Below the pieces are notes generated by a model. That model searched no databases. It saw only the letters and a program-made list of their open reading frames with translations, and had not been told where the DNA came from. From assembly GCA_002689995.1 (NCBI GenBank), contig NZIV01000063.1, forward strand, positions 145,010 to 209,009: a stretch of 64,000 nucleotides of DNA. Reading direction: 5' to 3'. This document shows, one piece after another, positions 1-9,624 of the stretch (position 1 is its first letter; the number at the start of each line of letters is the position of its first letter). The position numbers and the translations under genes are program-made. The stretch comes from Fidelibacterota bacterium. GTDB lineage: Bacteria > Fidelibacterota > Marinisomatia > SCGC-AAA003-L08 > GCA-2689995.

Positions 1-966
1 TGGCAATATCTGACTTATTAATCCATACATAACACATACCATAATAAAAGCAGAGCCAAACTCACCTATATTAAGAGCTCTTTGAGGGTCTCCGCCTTCT
101 TTAACAGAAACCATGAAAGTTCCAATAATTGAAACAATAATTCCTGAACTTGCAATATATAATGGTAGTAAAACAAAGTTTGAATCAAAAGTCCCTGAAA
201 CTAGTATTGTAGCGCCTAAAACCATGGATCCAATAATTGACCCAACATAAGATTCAAACAAATCCGCACCCATCCCTGCAACATCTCCGACGTTATCTCC
301 AACATTATCGGCAATTGTTGCAGGATTTAAGGGATGATCTTCAGGAATACCCGCTTCAACTTTACCCACCAAGTCTGCCCCTACATCCGCTGCTTTAGTG
401 TAAATACCTCCACCAACTCTCGCAAATAATGCAATTGAAGACGCACCAAGTGAAAATCCAGAAATTACATTTAAGATTTTATCTATATTATCTCCGTATA
501 TGTTTGTATAAAGTAGAAACAAGCTACCAAGCCCTAAAATACCTAAACCAACGACACTTAAACCCATTACAGAACCTCCGGTGAAAGCTACATTTAAAGC
601 TTTCGCAAGGCCTTTTCTTGCAGCATTAGTCGTTCTGTTATTTGCTTTTGTTGCAACTTTCATTCCAAGGTAACCTGCCAACGCTGAACAAACAGCACCA
701 GTTATAAAAGATACAGAAATTAATATGCTTGAATTACTTTGACTAGAATTAGCAAAACCTAATAAGCCTGCAACAACTAATACAAAAACAGATAAAACTC
801 TGTATTCAGCTTTTAAAAAGGCCATAGCTCCATCAGCAATATTTGCTCCAATTAATTTCATTTTGTCGCTTCCTTCGTCTTGAGCTGTAATCCAGCTTGT
901 TTTCCAACCTGCAAACAACATTGCAAAGACACCAGAGCCAATAATTAACAAATTACTTATTTCCAT
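1..966 (-). CDS. hppA: Membrane-bound ion-pumping pyrophosphatase, N-terminal part (cut by window edge)
   Basis: Integral membrane enzyme that couples hydrolysis of pyrophosphate to H+ or Na+ export. I translated the minus strand from an ATG at 966; about 320 of the usual 650-700 residues lie inside the window and the rest runs off position 1. The sequence shows several hydrophobic helices and the family's pyrophosphate-binding region: [18 protein letters not shown] followed by EAGIPEDHP and DNVGDNVGD. The ATG directly abuts the stop codon of pth (967-969), so the two are very likely co-transcribed. The residue that separates K+-dependent from K+-independent pumps lies outside the window, so the ion and subclass cannot be called. 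Family assignment is secure. Confidence 0.95.
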   Translation of the reverse strand, partial: MEISNLLIIGSGVFAMLFAGWKTSWITAQDEGSDKMKLIGANIADGAMAFLKAEYRVLSVFVLVVAGLLGFANSSQSNSSILISVSFITGAVCSALAGYLGMKVATKANNRTTNAARKGLAKALNVAFTGGSVMGLSVVGLGILGLGSLFLLYTNIYGDNIDKILNVISGFSLGASSIALFARVGGGIYTKAADVGADLVGKVEAGIPEDHPLNPATIADNVGDNVGDVAGMGADLFESYVGSIIGSMVLGATILVSGTFDSNFVLLPLYIASSGIIVSIIGTFMVSVKEGGDPQRALNIGEFGSAFIMVCVMYGLISQILP

Positions 967-1545
967 TTAATCCTTTCTTATAATAGTGGATTTTTTATTA
1001 AACTTATTCATTGTTTCTTGCATTGAATTAATTAGAAAAAAGTCTAAGGCATTACATGAAAAATCAACTATATCCTTTACTGTTACATGTTCATTTTTTC
1101 GAAACTTTCTTAATACGAATTTTTCAGAAGGTCTCATCTGACCATCGTTCGCAATTCCTATTTTAATTCTAGGGAATATGTGGTTACTTAAATGATAAAT
1201 TACATCTTCTACGCCTCTATGCCCTGCTGATTGCCCGCTTTCTTTAAACCGCAGTGTTCCTAGAGGCAGATCAATATCATCATAAATAAGAATTATATCA
1301 CTTATATGGATTTTAAAATAATCTAGCGCCGATTTAATTGCAAATCCACTATTATTCATATATGTTGTCGGTTTAATTAGAATAAGACCGGTATTTATTT
1401 TAGAATAAACATAATCACCCTTACCTGCTTTAAATGTTGAAGCATTCCTGCGTGCAAACTCATCAACAACCATAAATCCAAGATTATGACGCGTACCATT
1501 ATACTTCTCTCCTGGATTGCCTAAACCGGCAATTGCTTTCATCAA
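967..1545 (-). CDS. pth: Peptidyl-tRNA hydrolase
   Basis: Cytosolic enzyme that releases peptides from peptidyl-tRNAs dropped by stalled ribosomes. The 192-residue length is normal for the bacterial Pth family. Visible family features are GLGNPG with Asn10, TRHNLGF with the catalytic His20, the YDDIDLP segment near residues 88-94 carrying the conserved Asp, and the GHRGVEDVI motif. The product starts with two Met codons and either could be used. It lies between rplY (5 nt gap) and hppA (abutting), and the order ispE-prs-rplY-pth is a common bacterial arrangement that supports the call. Confidence 0.97.
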   Translation of the reverse strand: MMKAIAGLGNPGEKYNGTRHNLGFMVVDEFARRNASTFKAGKGDYVYSKINTGLILIKPTTYMNNSGFAIKSALDYFKIHISDIILIYDDIDLPLGTLRFKESGQSAGHRGVEDVIYHLSNHIFPRIKIGIANDGQMRPSEKFVLRKFRKNEHVTVKDIVDFSCNALDFFLINSMQETMNKFNKKSTIIRKD

Positions 1546-1550
1546 TTTTA

Positions 1551-2216
1551 CTACGAGCCGCCTTCATTACTATTAGGCTTGTTTTCTGCTTTTGCCTCGT
1601 CATCTGTGTCTTCAAAGCTGAAGTCTTCTGCTTCAGAGCTCTCAGTTACGAGGTCTTGTTCAGTAATACCCTGAGTGATTGATGCAACCACTAAGTCTTC
1701 AGATGCAGTAATTTCAATATTTTTCGAAACATCAATATCTTTAACATAAAAGCTTTCATTGATACCAAGTTCGGTGACATCTAACTCTATAAATTCCGGA
1801 ATATCTGTTGGTAAACATTTAATATCAATATCATTTAACGACTGTGTTAGATGACCTCCATCAGCAGAAACACCTTTGGCTACTCCGGATAGCTGTAGAG
1901 GCACTTTAATATCAATTTTATCTTTTAAGGAAACTCCGTAAATATCAATGTGAAGAATATTATCTTTAACGGGATGATATTGAACATCTTTAAATATAAC
2001 ATTTCTTAATTTACCTCCTACACTTACTTGATATAGATGTGCTCCAGATTTAAAAGCTAGATTTAAATCTGAACTAAGTATATAGAAAGGTACACTGCTT
2101 TTACTATCTGCCGAATAGTAAATACCAGGAATTTTACCTTCTTTTCTTAAGTTTTTTAAGTTCTGAGACCCTAGTTCATCTCTTTTATGAACTTCTATTT
2201 TATATGCATCTGCCAT
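1551..2216 (-). CDS. rplY: Ribosomal protein bL25 (long Ctc/TL5 form)
   Basis: 5S rRNA-binding protein of the large ribosomal subunit. At 221 residues this is the two-domain CTC/TL5 form: the N-terminal L25 barrel (about residues 5-95, with the typical GKIPGIYYS near the start and a DNILHIDIYGV segment) is followed by a C-terminal beta domain (about 100-185) that includes VPLQLSGVAKGV and the CLPTDIPEFIELDVTEL stretch. It ends in an acidic low-complexity tail rich in Glu, Asp and Ser, as is common in this form. It lies 15 nt downstream of prs and 5 nt upstream of pth, so an operon is likely. Confidence 0.95.
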   Translation of the reverse strand: MADAYKIEVHKRDELGSQNLKNLRKEGKIPGIYYSADSKSSVPFYILSSDLNLAFKSGAHLYQVSVGGKLRNVIFKDVQYHPVKDNILHIDIYGVSLKDKIDIKVPLQLSGVAKGVSADGGHLTQSLNDIDIKCLPTDIPEFIELDVTELGINESFYVKDIDVSKNIEITASEDLVVASITQGITEQDLVTESSEAEDFSFEDTDDEAKAENKPNSNEGGS

Positions 2217-2231
2217 TTTAATTTCCTTTCA

Positions 2232-3164
2232 TTAAAAATGAAACATCGAACTTAACGAATGACCTGAATCGATTCGTCCAATTGATTCGCCAAATACCTT
2301 GGCAACTGAAACTAACTCCAGTTTATTAAACTTTTTATTTTCCGGCACTACAAGCGTGTTGCAAACAATGATTTTTTCAATCGGAGCACTTTTTAAGCGC
2401 TCAATAGCGGGACCAGATAAAATAGGGTGAGTTGCAACACAAGTTACATCAATAGCGCCATTGTCAATTGCGGATTGAGCCGCATTACATATTGTACCCG
2501 CAGTATCAATCATATCATCAATGATCAAAACATGTTTATTTTTTAAATCACCTACAAGATTTACCACTTCTGCTTTATTTGCTTTTGGTCGTCTTTTATC
2601 TATTAAAGCAAAACCAACACCAAGGCTTTTAGCATATGCTTGACTCATTTTTGCTGATCCAACATCAGGAGAAAGAACAACACCATTTTTTTCATTAAGC
2701 TTTATACTTTTTAAGCGGTCAAACAAAGCGATTCTTGAATATAGATGATCAAAAGGCACGTTAGCAAAGCCTTGGATTTGAGCTGTATGTAAATCCATGC
2801 AGATTATTCTAGATACACCTGCAGCTTCTATCATGTCTAGCATTAATCTTGCAGAAATTGGAACTCTTGGCCTGTCTTTTCTATCTTGCCGTCCATAGCC
2901 AAAGTATGGAATCACAGCAATTACATTTGCTGCAGATGCACGGCGAGCTGCATCCAACATAAGCAGTAATTCTAAAAAATTATCTGCTGGAGGATTTGTA
3001 GATTGAATGATATAAACATCTTCATTGCGAATATTTTCATCGAATGAGACATGTATTTCACCATCACTAAAATTGTGAATATTGACTTTACCCAAAGGAA
3101 TACCTAAATAATTAGCAATTCCTTTTGAAAGCTCTATGTTTGATCTTCCGCTAAATACTTTCAT
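2232..3164 (-). CDS. prs: Ribose-phosphate pyrophosphokinase (PRPP synthase)
   Basis: Makes 5-phosphoribosyl-1-pyrophosphate from ribose 5-phosphate and ATP for nucleotide, His and Trp synthesis. I start it at the ATG at 3164 (MKVFSGRSN), giving 310 residues, the usual length. The same frame stays open upstream, but that stretch is made of the tRNA-Gln and tRNA-Asn genes and cannot be coding. Diagnostic motifs are FSDGEIHV, the ATP-loop region PYFGYGRQDRKDRPR, the MDLHTAQIQGF metal/ATP site, and the PRPP loop VLIIDDMIDTAGTI. It follows two tRNA genes and precedes rplY. Confidence 0.97.
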   Translation of the reverse strand: MKVFSGRSNIELSKGIANYLGIPLGKVNIHNFSDGEIHVSFDENIRNEDVYIIQSTNPPADNFLELLLMLDAARRASAANVIAVIPYFGYGRQDRKDRPRVPISARLMLDMIEAAGVSRIICMDLHTAQIQGFANVPFDHLYSRIALFDRLKSIKLNEKNGVVLSPDVGSAKMSQAYAKSLGVGFALIDKRRPKANKAEVVNLVGDLKNKHVLIIDDMIDTAGTICNAAQSAIDNGAIDVTCVATHPILSGPAIERLKSAPIEKIIVCNTLVVPENKKFNKLELVSVAKVFGESIGRIDSGHSLSSMFHF

Positions 3165-3172
3165 AAAATATG

Positions 3173-3243
3173 CTGGGGGACAGGGAGTCGAACCCCGATT
3201 CCATGGACCAAAACCATGTGTCCTACCATTGAACGATCCCCCA
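3173..3243 (-). tRNA. tRNA-Gln (anticodon TTG)
   Basis: Read on the minus strand, a TGGGGGA/TCCCCCA acceptor stem closes a cloverleaf. The anticodon stem CATGG/CCATG carries the 7-base loop TTTTGGT with anticodon TTG. The T arm contains GGTTCGACTCC. The discriminator base is G, as in other tRNA-Gln. A full CCA end is not encoded; the base pair after the discriminator reads CA followed by T. It lies 8 nt upstream of prs and 10 nt from tRNA-Asn. Confidence 0.97.
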
Positions 3244-3253
3244 ATTTTTTTTG

Positions 3254-3327
3254 CTGGGGCGGGTGGACTCGAACCACCAACCGTCTGATTAACAGTCAGA
3301 TGCAACTGCCAATTGTGCTACGCCCCA
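3254..3327 (-). tRNA. tRNA-Asn (anticodon GTT)
   Basis: The minus-strand cloverleaf has acceptor stem TGGGGCG/CGCCCCA, anticodon stem TCTGA/TCAGA around the loop CTGTTAA (anticodon GTT), and a T arm with GGTTCGAGTCC. The discriminator is G. A complete CCA is not encoded. The gene starts 22 nt downstream of the ispE stop and is followed by tRNA-Gln, so the pair is probably cut out of the ispE-prs operon transcript. Confidence 0.97.
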
Positions 3328-3349
3328 ATAGCTCCTAATTTAAATAACA

Positions 3350-4198
3350 TTAAAGAACAAAATCAGTTACGAAAGTGCGGTAATTTTTCGGAAATGAATT
3401 CCGAATATCAGTCAAATCAAAATTTTGATTATAAATACCAAACACAGTCGAACCACTGCCCGACAAACCGGAATAAATTGCACCTGCTTTTCTTAGAGAC
3501 TGAATAATCTCTCCGGTTTCTGGATATGTTGATCTTACGACTTTTTCAAAGTCATTGTCAAATAACCGCCAGTTAACTTGCGGTTCCAAGGGTGCAAATT
3601 TAATCTTTTTCTTATGTACATCCAAATATTTATTTATATTTTGATATGCCCATGCTGTAGATATTGAAAAATTCGGACAGATTAGTAATACTTTTTTATT
3701 ATTTAAAAAAGTAGAATTAAGAGGTGTTAGTTTTTCACCTTTTTGTTCTCCGTGTTGTACTTTACCTTCTATAAAAAAAGGGACATCTGATCCTAGCTTA
3801 ATAGAAATTGATATCATTTCATTAGTTGATAAATTAAGTTTCCAAAACGTATTTAAAGATTTAATAACCGTTGCAGCATTACTTGAACCACCTCCTAATC
3901 CTGCTCCAACAGGTGTTTTTTTATTTAGATGAATATTATATTCAGGCATATCTTTATTTTTTATTGAAGAAATTAATTTATAAGCTTTTACAACAATGTT
4001 AGAATCATCATTCGGAACTACAATTCCATCTGTAGTGAATTTAAAAGTGCTAGATTTAGTAAAGCTTAATTCATCACCCATTTTAAGCTCACAAAAAATT
4101 GTACTTAAATTATGATAACCATCTCTTCTTTTATTTAAAATTTTCAAGCAAAGATTAATTTTAATTGGAGATATTATTGAAATTGAATTAATGCACAC
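3350..4198 (-). CDS. ispE: 4-diphosphocytidyl-2-C-methyl-D-erythritol kinase
   Basis: GHMP-family kinase that phosphorylates CDP-methylerythritol in the MEP isoprenoid pathway. The 282-residue protein has the N-terminal SPIKINLCLKILNKRRDGYH motif (substrate-binding Lys and the typical RRDGYH) and the ATP-binding loop PVGAGLGGGSSNAATVI around residues 90-110. The C-terminal GLSGSGSTVFGIY glycine motif is also present. It is the first gene of the minus-strand ispE-tRNA-tRNA-prs-rplY-pth-hppA series and is divergent from the NatAB-like pair, with about 74 nt of very AT-rich DNA between them. Confidence 0.96.
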   Translation of the reverse strand: MCINSISIISPIKINLCLKILNKRRDGYHNLSTIFCELKMGDELSFTKSSTFKFTTDGIVVPNDDSNIVVKAYKLISSIKNKDMPEYNIHLNKKTPVGAGLGGGSSNAATVIKSLNTFWKLNLSTNEMISISIKLGSDVPFFIEGKVQHGEQKGEKLTPLNSTFLNNKKVLLICPNFSISTAWAYQNINKYLDVHKKKIKFAPLEPQVNWRLFDNDFEKVVRSTYPETGEIIQSLRKAGAIYSGLSGSGSTVFGIYNQNFDLTDIRNSFPKNYRTFVTDFVL

Positions 4199-4272
4199 TA
4201 AAAAAAATAGCTATGTTAATAAATTAATAAAAACTGATAATTTTTATTTATTAATAAATAGAGAAAAGTTTA

Positions 4273-5049
4273 ATGATTGAAGTAAACAATCTTTCAAAAT
4301 ATTATAAAATATCTAAAGAACAAAAAAAAGATAGAGGTGAAAAGTTTTCTGAAGATTTTGTCATAGGAGTGAAAAATATTAGTTTTAACTGCATACCTGG
4401 TAGAATCTTTGGTTTAATTGGACCCAATGGTGCAGGCAAGACAACAGCTTTACGTATGATAGGAACTATGCTAAAGCCATCAGGTGGTAATATTACTGTC
4501 AATGGTTTTGATACAATAAAAGAATCATACTTTGTAAAACAGAGATTAGGGTTCTTATCTGGAAATACGGGTTTATATGATAGGCTCACAGCAGAAGAAA
4601 TGGTAAGGTACTATGCAGATTTACATCAAATGTCTAATAGTGAATATATGAGACAACGAAACTATTTATTTAATCTTTTAGATATGAATCAATTTTCATC
4701 CACAAGAATTGCTAAACTTAGCACTGGAATGAAGCAAAAAGTAAATATTGCGAGAACGATGATTCATAATCCAAAAGTAGTTGTTTTTGATGAGCCTACT
4801 TCTGGCTTAGATATTATGGCTTCTCAAAATATAATTAAATTAATTCAGGAGTGTAAAAATAATAATAAAACAATTATTTTTTCTTCCCACCGTTTTGATG
4901 AAATTAAATTACTCTGCGATGATTTAGCTATTATACATAATGGTAAATTATTCTTTAATGGTACTTTTAAGAATTTTATTAATCAAATGAAGGCAAAAAC
5001 CCTAGAGGATGAATTTATTAGATTAATAGGGGGGGCTAAAAGTGTTTAG
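4273..5049 (+). CDS. ABC transporter ATP-binding protein, NatA-like
   Basis: ATPase subunit of a two-gene ABC exporter. The 258-residue protein carries Walker A GPNGAGKTTA, a signature LSTGMKQKV, Walker B VVVFDEPTSGLD and an H-loop SSHRFDE. The N-terminal 35 residues contain a short charged insertion (KEQKKDRGEKF) before the Walker A region. It overlaps the next gene, a permease with NatB features, by 8 bp, which argues for translational coupling. In the founding members the NatAB pair exports Na+; the substrate here is not shown by the sequence. Confidence 0.93.
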   Translation: MIEVNNLSKYYKISKEQKKDRGEKFSEDFVIGVKNISFNCIPGRIFGLIGPNGAGKTTALRMIGTMLKPSGGNITVNGFDTIKESYFVKQRLGFLSGNTGLYDRLTAEEMVRYYADLHQMSNSEYMRQRNYLFNLLDMNQFSSTRIAKLSTGMKQKVNIARTMIHNPKVVVFDEPTSGLDIMASQNIIKLIQECKNNNKTIIFSSHRFDEIKLLCDDLAIIHNGKLFFNGTFKNFINQMKAKTLEDEFIRLIGGAKSV

Positions 5050-6235
5050 AGTTTTAACTATAATAAAAAAAGAATTTATAGATTTAGTTCGCGATAGAAG
5101 AACAATGTTTTTCATGGTTATTTTTCCAGCAGTTATAATTCCTCTTTTATTAAGTGGAACACCTAAAATTGCAACTATTTTTATAAAAAAAGAAATTGAA
5201 AAAACACTTAAAGTAGCTATAGTTGGAAAGGAAAATGACATAGAATTAGTAACGTTTTTTAAGGAACAAGACAAAATAAACTTATACTTTGACATAACAA
5301 AAAATCAATTAAAAGATTATATTTTAAAAGATAGCCTTGATGGAGGAATTATCATATCTTCACACATTGAAGATACTATAAAAAATCATTGCCAAGTAGA
5401 ATTAAAACATTATTTTCGATCAGGAAAGAATAAAAATATATCAGAAAGTAGGGTTGAAAAATTACTTAAAACTTATTTTGAACAAATAATTGAAAATCGT
5501 TATAATGAAATGAATTTAGATAAGTCTATTTTTGAACCATATATACTCTCAAAAATTGATGTTGCAACAGAGCAAGAAAAGTTTGGAAAGACAGTTGGCA
5601 CATTTTTACCATATATACTTTTAATTTTTTGTTTTAGCGGAGCAATGTATCCAGCATTAGACTTAGGTTCTGGTGAAAAAGAGAGGGGTACATTAGAAAC
5701 TATTTTAACTTCACCCGCAACTAAAATAGAAATTTTGTTTGGTAAATTTATTGTTGTGTCTTGTTTTGCAATAATGTCTGTTATATTTGGATTAATTGGA
5801 ATACTGGTTGCAGTTAATATTAACTCAGACATTCCGGAAGAAATCGTATCTGTAGCTATGAGAATTCTAGGTATTAAATCTATATTTTTAATATTAAGCT
5901 TACTTTTTCCTGTTGCATTGTTTTTTGCTTCATTTTTACTTTCAATTTCATTTTATGCTAATTCTTTTAAAGAAGCTCAAAGTATCATGGGGCCTTTAAA
6001 CATTTTGATTATTATTCCAATTATGATAGGTATGATGCCTGGAATTACATTAGATATTTCTAATGCATGGATTCCAATTTTAAATGTATCGTTGGCAATG
6101 AATGATATTATTGCAGGAAACTTGTCCTTTCCTCTTTATTTTGAAGTTATGGGTTCATTATTATTTTTTACAGGAATTTCTATCTGGCTTTCTGTAAGGT
6201 TTATAAGTCGTGAGAGTGTAATTTTTAGAGGTTAA
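5042..6235 (+). CDS. ABC transporter permease, NatB-like (ABC-2 family)
   Basis: Membrane subunit paired with the preceding ATPase. It starts at GTG (5042) inside the 3' end of that gene. The 397-residue protein has an N-terminal membrane helix (about residues 20-45), a large extracytoplasmic domain (about 45-175) and five or six C-terminal helices. The segment ALDLGSGEKERGTLETILTS at about 205-225 is a hallmark of NatB/ABC-2 permeases. It is convergent with rho, with only 24 nt between the stops and no clear terminator hairpin there. Confidence 0.92.
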   Translation: MFRVLTIIKKEFIDLVRDRRTMFFMVIFPAVIIPLLLSGTPKIATIFIKKEIEKTLKVAIVGKENDIELVTFFKEQDKINLYFDITKNQLKDYILKDSLDGGIIISSHIEDTIKNHCQVELKHYFRSGKNKNISESRVEKLLKTYFEQIIENRYNEMNLDKSIFEPYILSKIDVATEQEKFGKTVGTFLPYILLIFCFSGAMYPALDLGSGEKERGTLETILTSPATKIEILFGKFIVVSCFAIMSVIFGLIGILVAVNINSDIPEEIVSVAMRILGIKSIFLILSLLFPVALFFASFLLSISFYANSFKEAQSIMGPLNILIIIPIMIGMMPGITLDISNAWIPILNVSLAMNDIIAGNLSFPLYFEVMGSLLFFTGISIWLSVRFISRESVIFRG

Positions 6236-6259
6236 ACGAGAAAAGACTTATCTTTTAAA

Positions 6260-7507
6260 CTATGAACTCATAGTGTCTAAAAATTCACGATTACTTTTTG
6301 TTCTATTCAGTTTTTCAAGAAGAAATTCAATAGCTTCAACGGAAGACATTTCTGCAAGTAGTTTTCGTAAAATCCACATTCTAGATAAATCTTTTTTACT
6401 TACAAGCTTATCTTCACGTCTTGTGCCAGATTTAGATAGATCAATTGCTGGCCAAATTCTACGCTCACTAATTGCCCTATCAAGCACAAGCTCCATATTA
6501 CCTGTACCCTTAAACTCTTCAAAGACTACTTCATCCATTCTCGATCCGGTATCAATTAGAGCTGTTGCAATAATAGTTAAGCTACCTTCACCTTCAACAT
6601 TTCTAGCAGCACCAAAAAATCGCTTTGGTTTATGGAGGGCTTTAGAGTCTACACCACCTGATAAAATTTTACCACTATGAGGTATAACTGTATTATGAGC
6701 TCGAGCTAATCGAGTAATCGAATCTAAAAGAATAACAACGTCATCACCAGATTCGACCATTCTCTTTGCCTTCTCTAAAACCATTTCAGATACATTAACG
6801 TGACGCTCTGGCGGTTCATCAAAAGTTGATGCAACAACTTCAGCTTCTACACTTCGTTCTAGCTCTGTTACCTCTTCTGGTCTTTCATCAATTAATAATA
6901 TTATTAATTTTGTATCTGGATGGTTTTCGCTTATTGAGTTTGCTACTTTTTGCAGCAACATTGTTTTACCTGTTTTTGGAGCGGCAACGATTAAACCTCT
7001 CTGCCCTTTACCAACAGGAGATAATAAGTCTATCACCCTAGAGGAGTATTCTCTTTGGTAGGTTTCTAGCTTTAATGATTCCTCAGGAAATAAAGGTGTT
7101 AAGTTTTCAAAAGGAATATTCATTCGAGCTTTATCTGGCGCTTTATCATTAATTGTTTCAACTTTTAATAATGCAAAAAAGCGCTCTTTTTCTTTAGGAG
7201 GTCGCACCTGGCCAGAAACTGTATGTCCGGTTTTAAGTTTAAACCTTTTTATTTGAGAGTGTGAAACATATATATCATCTGGACTAGGCAAATAGCTGTA
7301 ATTTAGTGAGCGTAAGAAACCATAACCATCATTCAGTATTTCTAAAACACCTGAAGCAAAAATATTGCCTTTATTTTTAGCCTGTTTTTCTAAAATATAT
7401 TTTATTAATTCATTTTTTCGAAGTCCTGCAAAATCGGTTGCACCAATTTCTTCTGCAAACCTTCTTAAGTCTCTCATTGTTTTCTTTTGCAATTGAGCAA
7501 TATTCAT
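6260..7507 (-). CDS. rho: Transcription termination factor Rho
   Basis: Hexameric RNA helicase that ends transcription. The 415-residue length is close to the E. coli protein. Visible parts are the N-terminal Rho_N helix bundle (residues 1-45), the cold-shock-like RNA-binding domain (about 48-120, with [15 protein letters not shown] and [14 protein letters not shown]), and the RecA-like ATPase with Walker [11 protein letters not shown] near 180, Walker [17 protein letters not shown] and the Q/R-loop region [22 protein letters not shown]. There is no large N-terminal insertion of the kind seen in some Actinobacteria and Bacteroidetes. folC lies 114 nt upstream on the same strand. Confidence 0.98.
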   Translation of the reverse strand: MNIAQLQKKTMRDLRRFAEEIGATDFAGLRKNELIKYILEKQAKNKGNIFASGVLEILNDGYGFLRSLNYSYLPSPDDIYVSHSQIKRFKLKTGHTVSGQVRPPKEKERFFALLKVETINDKAPDKARMNIPFENLTPLFPEESLKLETYQREYSSRVIDLLSPVGKGQRGLIVAAPKTGKTMLLQKVANSISENHPDTKLIILLIDERPEEVTELERSVEAEVVASTFDEPPERHVNVSEMVLEKAKRMVESGDDVVILLDSITRLARAHNTVIPHSGKILSGGVDSKALHKPKRFFGAARNVEGEGSLTIIATALIDTGSRMDEVVFEEFKGTGNMELVLDRAISERRIWPAIDLSKSGTRREDKLVSKKDLSRMWILRKLLAEMSSVEAIEFLLEKLNRTKSNREFLDTMSS

Positions 7508-7621
7508 ATTTTTCCTGTTGAATATTTATTAGTTTGAAATGATTTCACGAAATAGAGGATTAGGGTCTATTAGCAGGCAAACAATAAAATGATTATGCCT
7601 TAGCTAAAAGTTAGTACAATT

Positions 7622-8821
7622 TTATAAATTGTCAAAAGATATTTTAAATACATTTGAAATTAATTCTCCAAAATAATGTGTACCTACAATACACAGTGCA
7701 TCTTCTGGTTCTAGTTTTTGAATAAAACCTTCTAAATATTTATTTGTAATACAAGATACTATCTCTGTCTTTTTGTGGTTTAGTAAGCTATTTCTCAGTT
7801 CAAAAGCTGGCATGTAATTTTTTACTCTTATTTCAGTACACAAAACTTTATCAAATAAATTTAATAATTGAATTGAAGTGTCTGATATGTTTTTTCTCGA
7901 TTGCAATGCAATTAATAAATACTTTTTTCCAGCTATTTTCTCTGAAGAAAAAGTGTTTAAAAATGCAGATATACCGTTAGAGTTATGTCCTACATCAAAA
8001 ATAATTTTTGGACTATTAGAGAGCACCTGATATCTACCATACCATTTTAATGATCTCATTGCACTAGAAATATGTTTATCACTTACAATATATTGATTTA
8101 AAGACTCTATAATAGACATTGCAAGCCCAAGGTTTTGATTTTGATGCTTCCCATGTAATGAAGTTTTTTTATTTTCTTTAGGATCTACTACTTTCAGAGA
8201 ACACTTATTTTCTATTGCATGATTTTTTAAAACAGCTAGTACTTTTTGATTTTGCTTTATAGTAAAACAAGGAATCTGTTTTTTCATAATTCCTGCTTTT
8301 TCATATGCAATTTTTTCTATAGAATCGCCTAATATTTCAACATGATCCATTGCAATTTTAGTAATTCCTGTTGCGATTGGTTCACAAACCGTAACACTGT
8401 CGAGCCTTCCACCTAATCCAGTTTCCATTATTGCTATATCAACTTCCTGCTTTTTGAAGAGCCAAAATGCAATGGCAGTTATTGTCTCAAAAAAGGAAGC
8501 ATCAGATTTTATAACACTCCTCCCATAGTTACTTAAAAAATTATAAATCTCTAAATTATCTATTGCATTACCATTAATACGAATTCGTTCATTGACTCGG
8601 TTTAAATGAGGTGAAGTAAAAAGTCCTGTTTTGTATCCAGCTGTTCTATAAATTCTTTCTAATATTGCACATACAGAGCCCTTACCATTTGTACCAGCAA
8701 TTTGAATTGCATTTAAACCTTTTTGGGGATTACCGCATTCACGCATTAAGTTAATTGTTCTTTCATGTCCTAGTTTAATTTTTCTAGGTTTCAGAGATTT
8801 AAGAAAATCGTTAATGTTCAT
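7622..8821 (-). CDS. folC: Folylpolyglutamate synthase / dihydrofolate synthase
   Basis: Mur-ligase-family enzyme that adds glutamate to dihydropteroate or folates. At 399 residues it is slightly shorter than E. coli FolC (about 420). The ATP-binding P-loop IAGTNGKGSVCAILE is near residue 45, followed by GLFTSPHLNRVNERIRI and the METGLGGRLDSV motif that binds Mg2+ and substrate. The C-terminal domain starts near residue 270 (IIFDVGHNSNGI). Its start codon shares one base with the murI stop codon, so the two genes are tightly coupled. Confidence 0.95.
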   Translation of the reverse strand: MNINDFLKSLKPRKIKLGHERTINLMRECGNPQKGLNAIQIAGTNGKGSVCAILERIYRTAGYKTGLFTSPHLNRVNERIRINGNAIDNLEIYNFLSNYGRSVIKSDASFFETITAIAFWLFKKQEVDIAIMETGLGGRLDSVTVCEPIATGITKIAMDHVEILGDSIEKIAYEKAGIMKKQIPCFTIKQNQKVLAVLKNHAIENKCSLKVVDPKENKKTSLHGKHQNQNLGLAMSIIESLNQYIVSDKHISSAMRSLKWYGRYQVLSNSPKIIFDVGHNSNGISAFLNTFSSEKIAGKKYLLIALQSRKNISDTSIQLLNLFDKVLCTEIRVKNYMPAFELRNSLLNHKKTEIVSCITNKYLEGFIQKLEPEDALCIVGTHYFGELISNVFKISFDNL

Positions 8822-9624
8822 TAAAAATTACTAATATATTTGACATTACATAGATTAGAGCCAAAAAATCTGCTACCCAATTCGAGGAATTTTTGCGGCA
8901 TATCTGTAATGTAAAAAGAAGTCTCTGATTGCTTTTTATTAGAAAACATATTTTGTTCAATCATGAACTTTTCTAAAATATTGGATAACGCTAATTCAGA
9001 GGTTATTAGTTCAGCATTATCACCTAAAAAATTCTTCAATGCAAACTTTAAAATTGGATAATGAGTACAACCTAAAATAAATTGATTAATATTTAATTTT
9101 CTTAAATCATTTAAATAATAATTAATAATCTCATTAATAATCAGCTCAGAACTTAATCCTTCTTCTATAATTGGCACAAATAATGGGCAGGCTTTTTCTA
9201 TAATATTTTTTGTACTTCCAATTTTTTTAAATTGATTTGAATATGCTTTTGATTCAATAGTTCCTCTTGTACCAATAACAGCTATGGAGTTTGATTTTGG
9301 GAATTTATTTTCTACATATAATACTGCTGGCTCAATTACTCCAAAAACGGGAATAGAAAAATAATTTTGCATTACGTTTAAAGCTAGAGCTGAACTTGTG
9401 TTACAGGCAACAATTATCAATTTTACATTATGGTTTGTTAAAAACTCACCAATTTGTTTTGAATAATTAATTATAGTTTGAGCGCTTTTATTTCCATATG
9501 GTACTCTAGCTGTATCACCGAGATAAATAAAAGATTCATTTGGAAATTTTTTTTCTAAACTTCTAAGTATAGTTAGTCCGCCAAGTCCACTATCGAAAAT
9601 TCCAATTGGTGCACTATTCATCAA
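8821..9624 (-). CDS. murI: Glutamate racemase
   Basis: Converts L-glutamate to D-glutamate for peptidoglycan. The 267-residue protein has the two catalytic cysteines in their standard contexts, VACNTSSALA (Cys74) and LGCTHYPIL (about residue 185), and the N-terminal IGIFDSGLGGLT. LGDTARVPYGNKS matches the conserved substrate-binding stretch. It overlaps the upstream amidase gene by 11 bp and folC by one base. The cluster amidase-murI-folC therefore links two cell-wall genes to a folate gene in one transcription unit. Confidence 0.97.
   Translation of the reverse strand: MMNSAPIGIFDSGLGGLTILRSLEKKFPNESFIYLGDTARVPYGNKSAQTIINYSKQIGEFLTNHNVKLIIVACNTSSALALNVMQNYFSIPVFGVIEPAVLYVENKFPKSNSIAVIGTRGTIESKAYSNQFKKIGSTKNIIEKACPLFVPIIEEGLSSELIINEIINYYLNDLRKLNINQFILGCTHYPILKFALKNFLGDNAELITSELALSNILEKFMIEQNMFSNKKQSETSFYITDMPQKFLELGSRFFGSNLCNVKYISNF

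Noticed and set aside
3165..3305. Upstream extension of prs by 47 codons
   Set aside because: The extension is made of the tRNA-Gln and tRNA-Asn genes; the ATG at 3164 gives a standard 310-residue PRPP synthase.
4199..4272. AT-only inverted repeat between ispE and the NatA-like gene
   Set aside because: Low-complexity AT palindromes are expected by chance in this AT-rich DNA; no operator or riboswitch pattern recognised.
6273..6680. Long open frame antisense to rho
   Set aside because: It is the complementary-strand shadow of a certain gene and has no family features.
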